Assembly: GCF_009913435.1 (NCBI RefSeq)
Contig: NZ_CP047895.1
Coordinates: 2,240,501 to 2,304,500 of the forward strand
DNA: 64,000 nt
DNA from: Sphingomonas changnyeongensis
GTDB lineage: Bacteria; Pseudomonadota; Alphaproteobacteria; Sphingomonadales; Sphingomonadaceae
Direction: 5' to 3'
Shown here: one piece after another, positions 1 through 7,561 of the stretch
How positions within the stretch are numbered: the stretch's first letter is position 1
Layout: each line of letters starts with the position of its first letter
Notes under the pieces: generated by a model
What the model saw: only the letters and a program-made list of their open reading frames with translations
Told to the model about the DNA's origin: nothing
Database searches by the model: none
Position numbers and translations under genes: made by a program

Positions 1-2
1 AC

Positions 3-920
3 AGCTACTCGCGTGGCGGCTCTGAAATCACCGGCCCGTCGATCCGGCTGGCGGAGGCGCTGGCCCAGAACTGGGGCAATATTCAGTTCGGCATCCGCGA
101 AATCGAGCAGCGGCACGGCGAATCTGTCGTTCAGGCCTTCGCTTGGGACGTGGAAACGAATGTCCGCCGCGAAATGACTTTCTCGGTTCCGCACACCCGA
201 CACACCAAGCGCGGCTCCTACAAGCTGGAAGACCCGCGCGACGTCTACGAGCTCGTCGCCAATAACGGCTCGCGTCGGCTGCGCTCGTGCATCCTCGCCG
301 TGATCCCTGGCGACGTTATCGACACGGCGGTTCAGCAGTGCGAGGCGACGATGCGCGCCAAGGCTGACACGTCGCCGGAAGCGCTCCAGAAGATGGTCAA
401 CGCCTTCGCCGAGTTCGGCGTGAGCCAGCACCAGCTCGAGGCGCGCATTCAGCGTCGGTTCGACACGATCCAGCCAGCGCAGATCGTCGCACTACGCAAG
501 ATCTACCAGAGCCTTCGCGACAACATGTCCGTTCCCGCCGACTGGTTCGACCCTGCAGAAGGCGATGCTGCCGACGAAGCGAAGTCGACCGGCAACGAGG
601 CTGCCAAAGAGGCGCTTCGCAAGCAGACCCGCGCCCGTTCACCCCAGTCCACCGAAACCGCCACTCCCCCGGCAGCGGCCGCCGGCCCCTCAACGTCGTC
701 CGAACCCGTGGCGGACGGCGACCGAGGGGATGCGAATGACGACCGCGCTGAGGCCGTGACCTTGGCCGACGCTCTGGATCAGATCGACCAGGCGACGTCC
801 CCGATGGACGTCAACTCGCGCGTCTCGGCGCTCCTGCCGGGCCTGACCGAAGAGGAAGGTGGGGTGCTGCGCGATCGCGCGGTGGAGCGGATCGCCAAGC
901 TGAAGGAAGCGGCGAAGTGA
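3..920 (+). CDS. Phage-type conserved protein, 5' end missing
   Basis: The frame is open from the first complete codon at position 3, so the start lies upstream; a GTG at 150 is internal. The visible 305 residues include the conserved-looking stretches YSRGGSEITGPSIRLAEAL and DPRDVYELVANNGSRRLR, an acidic Ala/Pro-rich linker around residues 190-240, and a charged C-terminal helix. I recognise the N-terminal type as a conserved protein of temperate phages, found among early genes, but cannot name its function. A single-strand-annealing or recombination role would fit the location but is only a guess. Its stop overlaps the next start by 4 bases (GTGA). Confidence 0.7.
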   Translation, partial: SYSRGGSEITGPSIRLAEALAQNWGNIQFGIREIEQRHGESVVQAFAWDVETNVRREMTFSVPHTRHTKRGSYKLEDPRDVYELVANNGSRRLRSCILAVIPGDVIDTAVQQCEATMRAKADTSPEALQKMVNAFAEFGVSQHQLEARIQRRFDTIQPAQIVALRKIYQSLRDNMSVPADWFDPAEGDAADEAKSTGNEAAKEALRKQTRARSPQSTETATPPAAAAGPSTSSEPVADGDRGDANDDRAEAVTLADALDQIDQATSPMDVNSRVSALLPGLTEEEGGVLRDRAVERIAKLKEAAK

Positions 921-1105
921 GCCCGGCCCGCGATGCCGCAGAGGTCCGCCGGCTCATGGCCCGGAAGGCGGTGCTGGTCGCCCAGTTGCGCGAGGTCGAG
1001 GCGAGGCTTGCCGATCATGGTGCCCGCCTGAGCCGCGCCAATGGCCTGGTCGTGCCCCTCAAGGGCGCGGCGCTGGCCCGGCTGGCGGAGCATGGTCGTG
1101 GGTAA
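917..1105 (+). CDS. Small phage protein, coiled-coil-like
   Basis: A 62-residue protein starting at GTG within the GTGA overlap of the upstream stop. It is rich in Ala, Arg, Leu and Glu (RRLMARKAVLVAQLREVEA), which suggests one long amphipathic helix and hence a small coiled-coil protein. No domain is recognised. Translational coupling to the upstream gene and overlap with the next gene support it as real. Confidence 0.55.
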   Translation: MSPARDAAEVRRLMARKAVLVAQLREVEARLADHGARLSRANGLVVPLKGAALARLAEHGRG

Positions 1106-1307
1106 TCGCAGCGCGGCTGTCCCGGCGCGCGCCGACGGCCGGCCGCGCATCCACCTGCGGGCGACACGATCGGGCGCGCGATTTCGCCACGGGGCGACCG
1201 GCATCGACCACGATGCCGCGAGCCTCGGCGAGGCCGTCGAGCGCGCGCTTGAAGCCATCGGCGGCCGTGATGCCGTCATCATCTTCTCGGGAGAGCAGAA
1301 TGCCTGA
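1092..1307 (+). CDS. Small hypothetical phage protein
   Basis: A 71-residue ORF from ATG 1092, overlapping the upstream gene by 14 bases and the downstream gene by 8. The N-terminal half is Arg-rich; the second half (SLGEAVERALEAIGGRDAVI) looks like a helix followed by a beta strand. No family is recognised. An earlier in-frame ATG at 1041 would overlap the previous gene much more and was not chosen. Confidence 0.5.
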   Translation: MVVGNRSAAVPARADGRPRIHLRATRSGARFRHGATGIDHDAASLGEAVERALEAIGGRDAVIIFSGEQNA

Positions 1308-1773
1308 TCGTCCCCATTGTCGGCGGCCAGAAGCCTGCGAGGCCAAGGGTGCCGGCCACTGCCGGCGGTGCGCCGCCGCCGCGATGCACGCAGATCCGCA
1401 CCGTGCGGCCAAGGTCAGCGCGAGCCTGAAAGCCCGGTTCGCCGATCCCGAGTTCAAGGCGCGCCACATGGAAAGGCTGATGGCGGTCCACAAAGACCCC
1501 GTCGTGATCGAGATCAGGCGCGAAAGCGGCAGGCGTTATGGCGCGGCCAACATTGCCACGACACGCACCCCCGAAGCGCGCGCGAAGGCAGGCAGATCGA
1601 TCCGGCAGACCAGGTCCGGCTGGTGCCCGATCGATCTCCGTCCGCTCTACATCAAGCTGCGCAACACGTTCGGTGCGGCCGAAGCCCGGCGCATGATCGA
1701 GGATCAGATGCGCACCGACGCCAGGCGCGCGGCGGCGGCCATCGCCAAGTCGATCGAAAGGCTGGCGGCATGA
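1300..1773 (+). CDS. Phage protein with N-terminal Cys-rich motif
   Basis: A 157-residue protein from ATG 1300. The first 25 residues carry four cysteines and a histidine (PHCRRPEACEAKGAGHCRRC), likely a small zinc site. Next is a basic repeat-like helix region (SASLKARFADPEFKARHMER) of the kind seen in DNA-binding modules of phage proteins. The rest is basic and helical. No catalytic motif is seen. Nucleic-acid binding is inferred from charge and the Cys cluster. It overlaps the next start by 4 bases (ATGA). Confidence 0.55.
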   Translation: MPDRPHCRRPEACEAKGAGHCRRCAAAAMHADPHRAAKVSASLKARFADPEFKARHMERLMAVHKDPVVIEIRRESGRRYGAANIATTRTPEARAKAGRSIRQTRSGWCPIDLRPLYIKLRNTFGAAEARRMIEDQMRTDARRAAAAIAKSIERLAA

Positions 1774-2030
1774 CTGGCGCTTACACCCATGTTGGCAAGC
1801 AGGTGCTGCTCGATGGCCTGCACTTCGCGGATGCTCGGGGCGAGCGCGCCGCCGAGCAAATCGCCGATCGCATGAACTCGATGTCTGCACTGATCGATGT
1901 GCTGGACGAGTGCGCCGAGTATCTCGCCCGGTTCTCGGATGCGGATGATCGCGGCCCGAACGAGGCAGCGATTTTGGAGGACCGGGTCCGCATCGCCATC
2001 GCCAGCGCGGAGGGCCGGGACAATGGCTGA
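1770..2030 (+). CDS. Hypothetical small phage protein
   Basis: An 86-residue protein beginning in the ATGA overlap with the upstream stop. It is largely helical and acidic (MSALIDVLDECAEYLARF) and has no recognised domain. It belongs to the same translationally coupled run and overlaps the next gene by 8 bases. Confidence 0.5.
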   Translation: MTGAYTHVGKQVLLDGLHFADARGERAAEQIADRMNSMSALIDVLDECAEYLARFSDADDRGPNEAAILEDRVRIAIASAEGRDNG

Positions 2031-2271
2031 CGCAGCACAATCGGCAGTTGTCCACTGGATCAAAGCCGATCCGAGCGGCTCTGGTAATGTTACGGCATGT
2101 GGCAGGCGACACGTATTCCCAATGCGCGGCACAGGCTGGCGAGTGGGCGATATCACCTGCCCTGAATGTGATCGGGCTATCGTAGCGGCTCTGTCTAGAA
2201 GGCTGGCGGAGAGCACGGAGGCCGCTCTGCTTAGAGAGCTGGCGAACGCGCCGGAGGCCGCCCATGGCTGA
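2023..2271 (+). CDS. Small phage protein with CPEC zinc-like motif
   Basis: An 82-residue protein from ATG 2023. The Cys/His content is concentrated in ACGRRHVF and ITCPECDRAI, which could form one zinc ribbon-like site in the middle of the protein. A helical C-terminal third follows. No specific family is recognised. It overlaps both neighbours by 8 bases, which supports expression as part of the same operon. Confidence 0.5.
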   Translation: MADAAQSAVVHWIKADPSGSGNVTACGRRHVFPMRGTGWRVGDITCPECDRAIVAALSRRLAESTEAALLRELANAPEAAHG

Positions 2272-2908
2272 CCGCCCCCAGCGCGTCTTGGTCGCCTGCG
2301 AATTCTCCGGCACCGTGCGCGATGCGTTTCTGGCGCGCGGCTTCGACGCTTGGAGCTGCGATCTGCTCGCGGACGAGCGCGGCAGCAATCGGCACATCCG
2401 CGGTGACGTGCGCGACATCCTCGGGGACGGCTGGGATCTGCTGATCGTGGCACACCCGCCTTGCACGCGGCTGTGCAACAGCGGCGTGCGCTGGCTGTCG
2501 GCCCCGCCGCCGGGTCGCACCCGTGCCGAAATGTGGGCCGAGCTGGACGAAGGCGCGGCGCTGTTCTCGACGCTGTGGAACGCGCCGATCCCGCATGTCG
2601 CGGTGGAGAACCCGGTGATGCACAAGCACGCCAAGGCGCGGATCCGCAACTATGCCGCACCGGCGCAGTCGGTGCAGCCGTGGCAGTTCGGGCATGGCGA
2701 GACGAAGCGCACATGCCTGTGGCTGCGCAACCTGCCGCCGCTTCGGCCCACGCTGATCGTGGCGGGCCGCCAGCCGCGCGTTCACCACATGTCTCCGGGG
2801 CCTGACCGCTGGCGCGAACGGTCGCGGTTTTTCCCCGGCATCGCCGCCGCCATGGCTGACCAGTGGGGCGATCACATCGCCCAGAGCGAGGAGCGCGAGG
2901 CAGCATGA
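2264..2908 (+). CDS. Phage DNA cytosine methyltransferase-like protein
   Basis: A 214-residue protein with an N-terminal Rossmann-type strand (RVLVACEFSGTVRDAF) like the cofactor-binding loop of C5-cytosine methyltransferases. It also has a PPC motif (AHPPCTRLCNSG, about residues 65-77) holding the candidate catalytic Cys, and a later VENP motif (about 108-111) resembling methyltransferase motif VI. It is much shorter than full-length C5 methyltransferases and lacks an obvious target-recognition domain. Proteins of this form occur in phage early regions and are often annotated as DNA methylases. An orphan, possibly anti-restriction, methylase is plausible; loss of activity cannot be excluded. 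It overlaps its neighbours by 8 and 4 bases. Confidence 0.6.
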   Translation: MADRPQRVLVACEFSGTVRDAFLARGFDAWSCDLLADERGSNRHIRGDVRDILGDGWDLLIVAHPPCTRLCNSGVRWLSAPPPGRTRAEMWAELDEGAALFSTLWNAPIPHVAVENPVMHKHAKARIRNYAAPAQSVQPWQFGHGETKRTCLWLRNLPPLRPTLIVAGRQPRVHHMSPGPDRWRERSRFFPGIAAAMADQWGDHIAQSEEREAA

Positions 2909-3363
2909 GCTACGCCGAAACCACCAAGGTGCCGTTCGACAACAGCATCGCCGAGATCGTGGGCATCGTCCGCAAGTGCGGCGGCACCCAGATCGTGCAG
3001 GCCGACCTGGGCGACCATTTCGTGCTGCAGTTCACCCTGACCGGCCGGATGATCCGATTCCGCGTCGCGTTCCCGACAGACGCCCAGATCGCTGAGATGA
3101 TCGGCCCCCGCCAGGATCCTGTGCGGTTCGCCGAGCAATGGCGCCGCCAGCGCGGCCGCGCGCTGCTTCTCGTCATTAAGGCGAAGTTCGAGAGCGTGGT
3201 CAGCAACGTCGAGACGGTCGAAGAGGCGTTCCTGGCCAATGTCGTCATGTCCGACGGCCAGACGCTGTACGACAGGGTGCGCGAGCCGATCGCACTCGAA
3301 TACCAGTCCGGCGCGCCTTCGCCGCTGCTGATTAGCGGGCCGCCGTCGGGAGGGCGCGCATGA
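2905..3363 (+). CDS. Conserved phage protein of unknown function
   Basis: A 152-residue protein starting in the ATGA overlap at 2905. It opens with MSYAETTKVPFDNSIAEIV and continues with alternating strands (FVLQFTLTGRMIRFRVAFP) and a central helix rich in Arg and Gln. This matches in style a family of roughly 150-residue early phage proteins that I know only as hypothetical. No catalytic motif is evident. The C-terminus is Pro/Gly/Ser-rich and probably disordered. Confidence 0.55.
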   Translation: MSYAETTKVPFDNSIAEIVGIVRKCGGTQIVQADLGDHFVLQFTLTGRMIRFRVAFPTDAQIAEMIGPRQDPVRFAEQWRRQRGRALLLVIKAKFESVVSNVETVEEAFLANVVMSDGQTLYDRVREPIALEYQSGAPSPLLISGPPSGGRA

Positions 3364-3491
3364 TCCCCCGCCTCACCTTCTACCGCTGGGGCGGCCACGA
3401 CGACGAGTGCGACAGCTCCGTCGACGGGCGCGGCGTCGAGCTGCGCTGGCTCGGCCTCTACATCGAACTCAACTTTGGACGACGGAAATGA
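3360..3491 (+). CDS. Very small phage protein (43 aa)
   Basis: A 43-codon ORF from ATG 3360, inside the GCATGA overlap with the upstream stop, to TGA at 3489. It fills the gap before the excisionase gene and overlaps that gene's start by 4 bases. The product is Trp/Arg/Asp-rich (FYRWGGHDDECD near the start, RWLGLYIELNFG near the end). No function is recognised. Overlap at both ends and the lack of any other gene here support it. Confidence 0.5.
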   Translation: MIPRLTFYRWGGHDDECDSSVDGRGVELRWLGLYIELNFGRRK

Positions 3492-3757
3492 GATCGCCCC
3501 GCCTTCTGGACAGCGCAGCCGCTGCCGATCGGCTCGGGATCAGCGAGCGCACCTTGCGCGACCTGCGCAAGCGTGGCCTGATCCGCTACGTCGCCGTGAC
3601 GGAGCGCAAGATCATGTATCGACCCGAGGACTGCGAATCGTACATCGAAGGCCGAACGAAGATCGACACCCCGGCGGAGGCGAACCGATCGGCGCGCCCC
3701 CAGCCCGCACGCCGGCGGCCCGGTAACGTCGTGCCATTCACGGCAATGGCGAGATGA
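3488..3757 (+). CDS. Excisionase-like helix-turn-helix protein
   Basis: An 89-residue protein from ATG 3488. Residues 5-55 form a MerR/AlpA-type winged helix-turn-helix (AAADRLGISERTLRDLRKRG, then a wing with a conserved Tyr-Arg pair). Its position directly upstream of, and overlapping, the integrase gene is typical of excisionases (recombination directionality factors) or of small regulators of int. The C-terminal third is Arg/Pro-rich. Function is inferred from fold and position; no recombination site is demonstrated. Confidence 0.65.
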   Translation: MRSPRLLDSAAAADRLGISERTLRDLRKRGLIRYVAVTERKIMYRPEDCESYIEGRTKIDTPAEANRSARPQPARRRPGNVVPFTAMAR

Positions 3758-4841
3758 GCGTCTATCGAGACCCGCGCTCGCCTTACTGGGTGTACGAGTT
3801 TCAGTTCCGCGGGCGCCGTTACAAGGGCTCCACCGGCTGCAAGGCCAAGCGCGACGCCGAACGGTTCGAGCGCGAGGAAAGACGGCGTGTCGCCCTCGGA
3901 GACGACATCAAGCGCAGCCTCACGCTGGATGAAGCCTTCGGGCTTTGGTGGGAGGCGCGCGGGCGGCATCACGCCAGCCAGGCGACAGAGAACTATCAGC
4001 TGAAGAACCTGCTCGCCGGGCTGGGCAAGACCACCGCCCTGGCCGACTTGGGCATGGTCGAGCTCAATCACTACGTCGCGCGCCGGAGGGCGAGCGTGGC
4101 CGATTCCAGCGTCAACCGTGAAGTCGAGCTGCTCCGCCGCGTCGTGCGGTACCTGGCGGCCTTGAAGGCCTATGAGACGCCGGAGATCGAATGGGGCCAG
4201 CTGCTGCTGAAAGAGCCCAAAGAGCGTGTCCGAGAGCTTTCCGCCGACGAAGAGGCGGCGCTGTTCGCCCAGCTGCCGGATGATCTTGCGGCGGTCGCAG
4301 AGTTCGCCCTGCTGTCCGGTCAGCGCCGGACGTCGGTCATCACCCTGCTGTGGAGCAAGGTCGATCTTGCAGGCCGCCGCGCCGAAGTCCGCGTAAAGGG
4401 CGGCGGCTGGCACAGCTTCCCCCTCACCCCCGGATGGTGGCGATAATCGCGAACCGCCCGAAGGTCGCTCCGCAGGTCTTCACTTACGACTGCCGCCGGA
4501 CAGCACCGCCACGCGCCGGCCGACCGAAGCGGATCAAGGGGCAGCGATACCCCTTCAGCAAACAGGGCTGGATGCGGGACTGGCGGCGTGCGCTGACCAA
4601 CGCGGGAATCGAGGACTTCCGGTTCCATGACCTCCGGCACACGGCGGCGACCCGGGTTGTGCGCTCGAGCGGCAACCTGAAGGCGGCGCAACGGATGCTC
4701 GGGCACACCGATATCGCGACAACCGCGCGCTATGCCCACGTGATCGAAGACGACCTCCGGCGCATCATGGATGCGGCCCACTCCCCGAATAGTCCCCGAC
4801 AGGTGAACGAGGCCACCGATGAAAACCGCAGAAAAGCGTGA
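3754..4841 (+). pseudogene. int: Tyrosine-family integrase, split by a one-base frameshift
   Basis: The 5' frame (3754-4446) encodes an Arm-type DNA-binding domain, a SAM-like core-binding domain and the first half of the catalytic domain, including GQRRTSVITLLW with the first catalytic Arg. The 3' half continues in another frame (to 4841) with HDLRHTAATR (His-x-x-Arg) and GHTDIATTARYAHV (third His and the Tyr nucleophile). The frames join at the C5 run 4427-4431; one additional C gives a continuous protein of about 362 residues, normal for the family. All catalytic residues are therefore present. The break is a real inactivation or, more likely, a homopolymer under-call like five others in this window. 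It would direct integration at the nearby tRNA. Confidence 0.85.
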
Positions 4842-4861
4842 CTTTTTGGGGTGTGGCGGGG

Positions 4862-4904
<43 letters not shown>

Positions 4905-4971
4905 ACACGGGACCGTCCAGACAGGATCGCACGCCTCATGCGCGTTTCGCCCGCCTGCCGCAAGCGTCCGG

Positions 4972-5047
4972 TGGTAGGCCCGGAGGGACTCGAACCCCCA
5001 ACCTAGCCGTTATGAGCGGCCAGCTCTAACCATTGAGCTACAGGCCC
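4972..5047 (-). tRNA. tRNA with CAU anticodon, probably tRNA-Ile2
   Basis: On the minus strand a complete 76-nt cloverleaf runs from GGGCCTGTAGCTC to an encoded CCA end. The acceptor stem GGGCCTG pairs with CGGGCCT (one G-T at the tip), the anticodon stem GGCCG/CGGCT encloses loop CTCATAA (anticodon CAT), and the T arm contains TTCGAGT. CAU tRNAs decode Met, or Ile (AUA) after lysidine modification. The acceptor resembles tRNA-Ile species, so Ile2 is preferred over elongator Met. The choice should be made by an identity-element model. Confidence 0.9.
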
Positions 5048-5123
5048 GGCCCGGAACCCTGCCGATAGCGGAGCGGCGGCGCGACTGGCAAGGGAGGATC
5101 GGCGCGCGGCGGCCGTTCACCGC

Positions 5124-6860
5124 TCAGCGCTGCTCCAGTTCGGCGGCAGCGGCCGCCCCGGCGACCGCCGGCAGGGTCAGGGCGATGCGCTCCGCCTCGA
5201 TCACCAGCCGTCCGCCCGCCGCCTCGGCCAGCCCGCGCACGAGCCTGAGCGTGAAGCCGAGGCCGAGCACCGGCGCATCGGGCCAGTCGCCATCGGGGCC
5301 GTGGGCAGGATCGAGCAGCGAGCGTTCGTCGCGCCCGGCGAGCACGGCAGGCCGCGACACGCTGAGCCGGATCTGGCCGATGATGCCGGGATCGAGCCGC
5401 GCCTCGACGGTCTCGCCCGCCCCGGCCAGCCCGACCATCGCGCCCAGCAGCCGCACGAGCATCCGTTCCGTCGACACCGGATCGGCGGTGATCGTCGGCA
5501 GATCGGGCGCGAGGCGGAGCGCAAAGGCGACGCCGCGCAGATCGGCCAGATCGCTGAGCGCCGGGCCGAGGCTGGCGAGCAGCGCGCCCAGATCAAGCGG
5601 CCTTGGCGCCAGGCGCAGCGCGCGTGCCTCGATCCGCGCGGCGGTTTCCAGATCGTCAATGGTCGCCAGCAGCGCGCGCCCCTCGCCCAATATCTCGGCC
5701 GCCAGCTGGCGGTAGCGCACATTGACCGGGCCCATGATCTGCTGCTCGATCAGCTCGGCAAAGCCGATGATCGCATTGAGCGGCGTACGAATCTCATGCG
5801 CCAGCTGGCGCAGCGCCTCGCCGGGCAGGCTGGTGCCGAACAGGCCGGGCAGCTCGGCCCGTTCGTCGAGCCGGGGCCGGCGCGCGCTGCCGCGATAACC
5901 GGAAAAGCGGCCGATCGCCGGGTCGAACACGGGCACGGCGGAAATCCGCCATTCGCCGCCAATCGCTCCCTCGCCCGCGAGCGTCAGCCGCGCGTCGCGG
6001 AACGAGGCGCGGCGGCGGAATGCCCCCGCCGCATGACCATCGACGCCGTGCGCGCTGGTTTCGTCAGCCGAGGCGATTGACAGGCCGATCACCGCACCGC
6101 GCGCGTCGAGATCGCACCAGTGAATCACCCCGTCAGGCCCGGTTTCGAACAGAAACTCGCGCACCCTGGCCGGCGGCGGCGCGGCAAATGCGGTGTCCGC
6201 TCGCCCCTCGCGGAACGCCGCGATGCGCGCGACCAGCTCGGCGATCGGCGGAGAAGCCCGGCCGGCCATAGCCTCGGTTTGCCCGGCGGGGCTGCCGGGG
6301 ACGGTTTCGGGGTCGGCCTGCGCGTGATCGTCCGGCAGCGCGTCCGTCTCGCCTGCACCGCCCGCTTCCACGTCGATGCCCATGTCCTCGGAGCTGCCCG
6401 CCGCATCATTGGCAGGCACCGGCCCCGCCCCGATCATCAGATCGCTGGGGCCAAAGGCATCAAGGGCATGGCGCGCCTTGGGCCCAAGATCGCGGCGATG
6501 GCGCAGCAGCGCCCGGGCGATGGGCGACAGGCGCGGGATCATCACCGCCCAGGCTTCGTCGTCCATCGCGGCGCGCGCTAGGACAGGCGCTGCGATCGAC
6601 GCCTCGTCCTCGGCAAAGAAATGCACGAGATCGGCGGGCACCGCCTCCCCGGCCAGCGCGAGTGCTGCGCCGCGCCGCGCCGCATCGGGCACCTCGCCCC
6701 GCCAGTCGCGCAGCCGGGCCAGCGCCTCGTCGCGGCGGGGCGATGAGGTGCGGTCCGCCTGCGCAAGCAGATCGACCAGCTGACGCCACAGCGCCAGCCG
6801 CTCTGTTCTGCCCGAGGCCGGCAGGCCAAGGACGGTTGCCAGACGGTCGTCGAATCGCAC
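5124..6860 (-). CDS. Sensor histidine kinase with degenerate ATPase domain
   Basis: A 578-residue protein with no obvious membrane segment. The N-terminal 170 residues are helical and repeat-like, a Gly/Asp-rich linker follows (about 180-230), then a PAS-like sensor region. The phosphoacceptor helix is LAHEIRTPLNAIIGF with His near residue 355. The C-terminal ATPase retains a G2-like box (GLGFTLRLVRGLAEAAGG), but the N-box (TERMLVRLLGAMV) lacks the usual Asn and no DxGxG is visible. The start is taken as GTG 6860 (VRFDDRLATV), preceded by AAGG on the coding strand; an in-frame ATG at 6959 would add a poorly conserved leader and intrude on the lrp promoter. No partner response regulator lies next to it. 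Confidence 0.75.
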   Translation of the reverse strand: MRFDDRLATVLGLPASGRTERLALWRQLVDLLAQADRTSSPRRDEALARLRDWRGEVPDAARRGAALALAGEAVPADLVHFFAEDEASIAAPVLARAAMDDEAWAVMIPRLSPIARALLRHRRDLGPKARHALDAFGPSDLMIGAGPVPANDAAGSSEDMGIDVEAGGAGETDALPDDHAQADPETVPGSPAGQTEAMAGRASPPIAELVARIAAFREGRADTAFAAPPPARVREFLFETGPDGVIHWCDLDARGAVIGLSIASADETSAHGVDGHAAGAFRRRASFRDARLTLAGEGAIGGEWRISAVPVFDPAIGRFSGYRGSARRPRLDERAELPGLFGTSLPGEALRQLAHEIRTPLNAIIGFAELIEQQIMGPVNVRYRQLAAEILGEGRALLATIDDLETAARIEARALRLAPRPLDLGALLASLGPALSDLADLRGVAFALRLAPDLPTITADPVSTERMLVRLLGAMVGLAGAGETVEARLDPGIIGQIRLSVSRPAVLAGRDERSLLDPAHGPDGDWPDAPVLGLGFTLRLVRGLAEAAGGRLVIEAERIALTLPAVAGAAAAAELEQR

Positions 6861-7018
6861 CCTTACACCCCTTGGCGGCCAGCAAGGGCCGCGCCGCGAA
6901 CGATAAGCCACGGAAACCGGGCGCAACAGGGGGGAAAGTGCGCCGTCACATTGTGGCACAATTGCGCTTGCCCGTAATATTCTTATAGATAGCGCATCAT
7001 TTTGGAGAACAAGCTTAC

Positions 7019-7510
7019 ATGGCCGGCCCGGTGCTCGACGAAGTGGATTATGAAATTCTGGCAGCTCTTCAAGAGGATGGCCGAATTACCAATGTCGATC
7101 TCGCCGCGCGGGTCGGCCTGACGGCGCCGCCCTGCCTGCGCCGCGTCCGCAGCCTCGAGCAGCGCGGGGTGATCAAGGGCTATCACGCCCGGCTCGATCC
7201 GACTTCGCTCGGCTATGGGATCAGCGTGTTCGCGATGGTCAGCCTGCGCAGCCAGGCAGAGGCGGACCTGCAGGCGTTCGAGGAGCATGTGACCAACCTG
7301 CCCGAGGTGCGGGAATGCCACATGCTGAACGGCGAGATCGATTTCATCCTGAAGATCGTCTCGCCCGATTTGCAGGAATTCCAGCATTTCCTGACGACGA
7401 AGCTGACGACCGCCCCCAATGTCGCGAGCGTCAAAACGTCGCTCACCATCCGCACGTCGAAGGACAGCCCGGGCGTCCCGGTGCCCGGCGGCACCCGCTC
7501 CGCCGCCTGA
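7019..7510 (+). CDS. Lrp/AsnC-family transcriptional regulator
   Basis: A 163-residue protein. Residues 5-65 are the AsnC-type helix-turn-helix (LDEVDYEILAALQEDGRITN, LAARVGLTAPPCLRRVRSLE), and residues 75-150 are the RAM/AsnC ligand-binding beta-alpha-beta domain. ATG 7019 is preceded by GGAGAA at good spacing. Family members are small-molecule (usually amino-acid) responsive regulators of amino-acid metabolism. No target operon is adjacent, so effector and regulon cannot be assigned. It is divergent from the histidine kinase and convergent with the TPR gene. Confidence 0.9.
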   Translation: MAGPVLDEVDYEILAALQEDGRITNVDLAARVGLTAPPCLRRVRSLEQRGVIKGYHARLDPTSLGYGISVFAMVSLRSQAEADLQAFEEHVTNLPEVRECHMLNGEIDFILKIVSPDLQEFQHFLTTKLTTAPNVASVKTSLTIRTSKDSPGVPVPGGTRSAA

Positions 7511-7525
7511 CCGGCAGCTGCGTTT

Positions 7526-7551
7526 CCCGGCCGGGCACAGGCCCGGCCGGG
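7526..7551. terminator. Bidirectional hairpin between convergent genes
   Basis: A perfect 11-bp stem (CCCGGCCGGGC / GCCCGGCCGGG) with a 4-base loop sits between the stops of the Lrp gene and the convergent TPR gene. There is no T tract on either side, so it is a likely intrinsic hairpin serving both genes, not a canonical rho-independent terminator. Confidence 0.6.
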
Positions 7552-7561
7552 GCTGCATGGC

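Noticed and set aside
4427..4431. Programmed frameshift in the integrase
   Set aside because: The same kind of one-base loss in a G/C run occurs in five unrelated genes, so a common technical cause is simpler; no slippery heptamer or stimulatory structure was evident.
6861..6959. Upstream ATG start (6959) for the histidine kinase
   Set aside because: It would place the N-terminus across the divergent lrp promoter and add non-conserved residues; GTG 6860 fits better.
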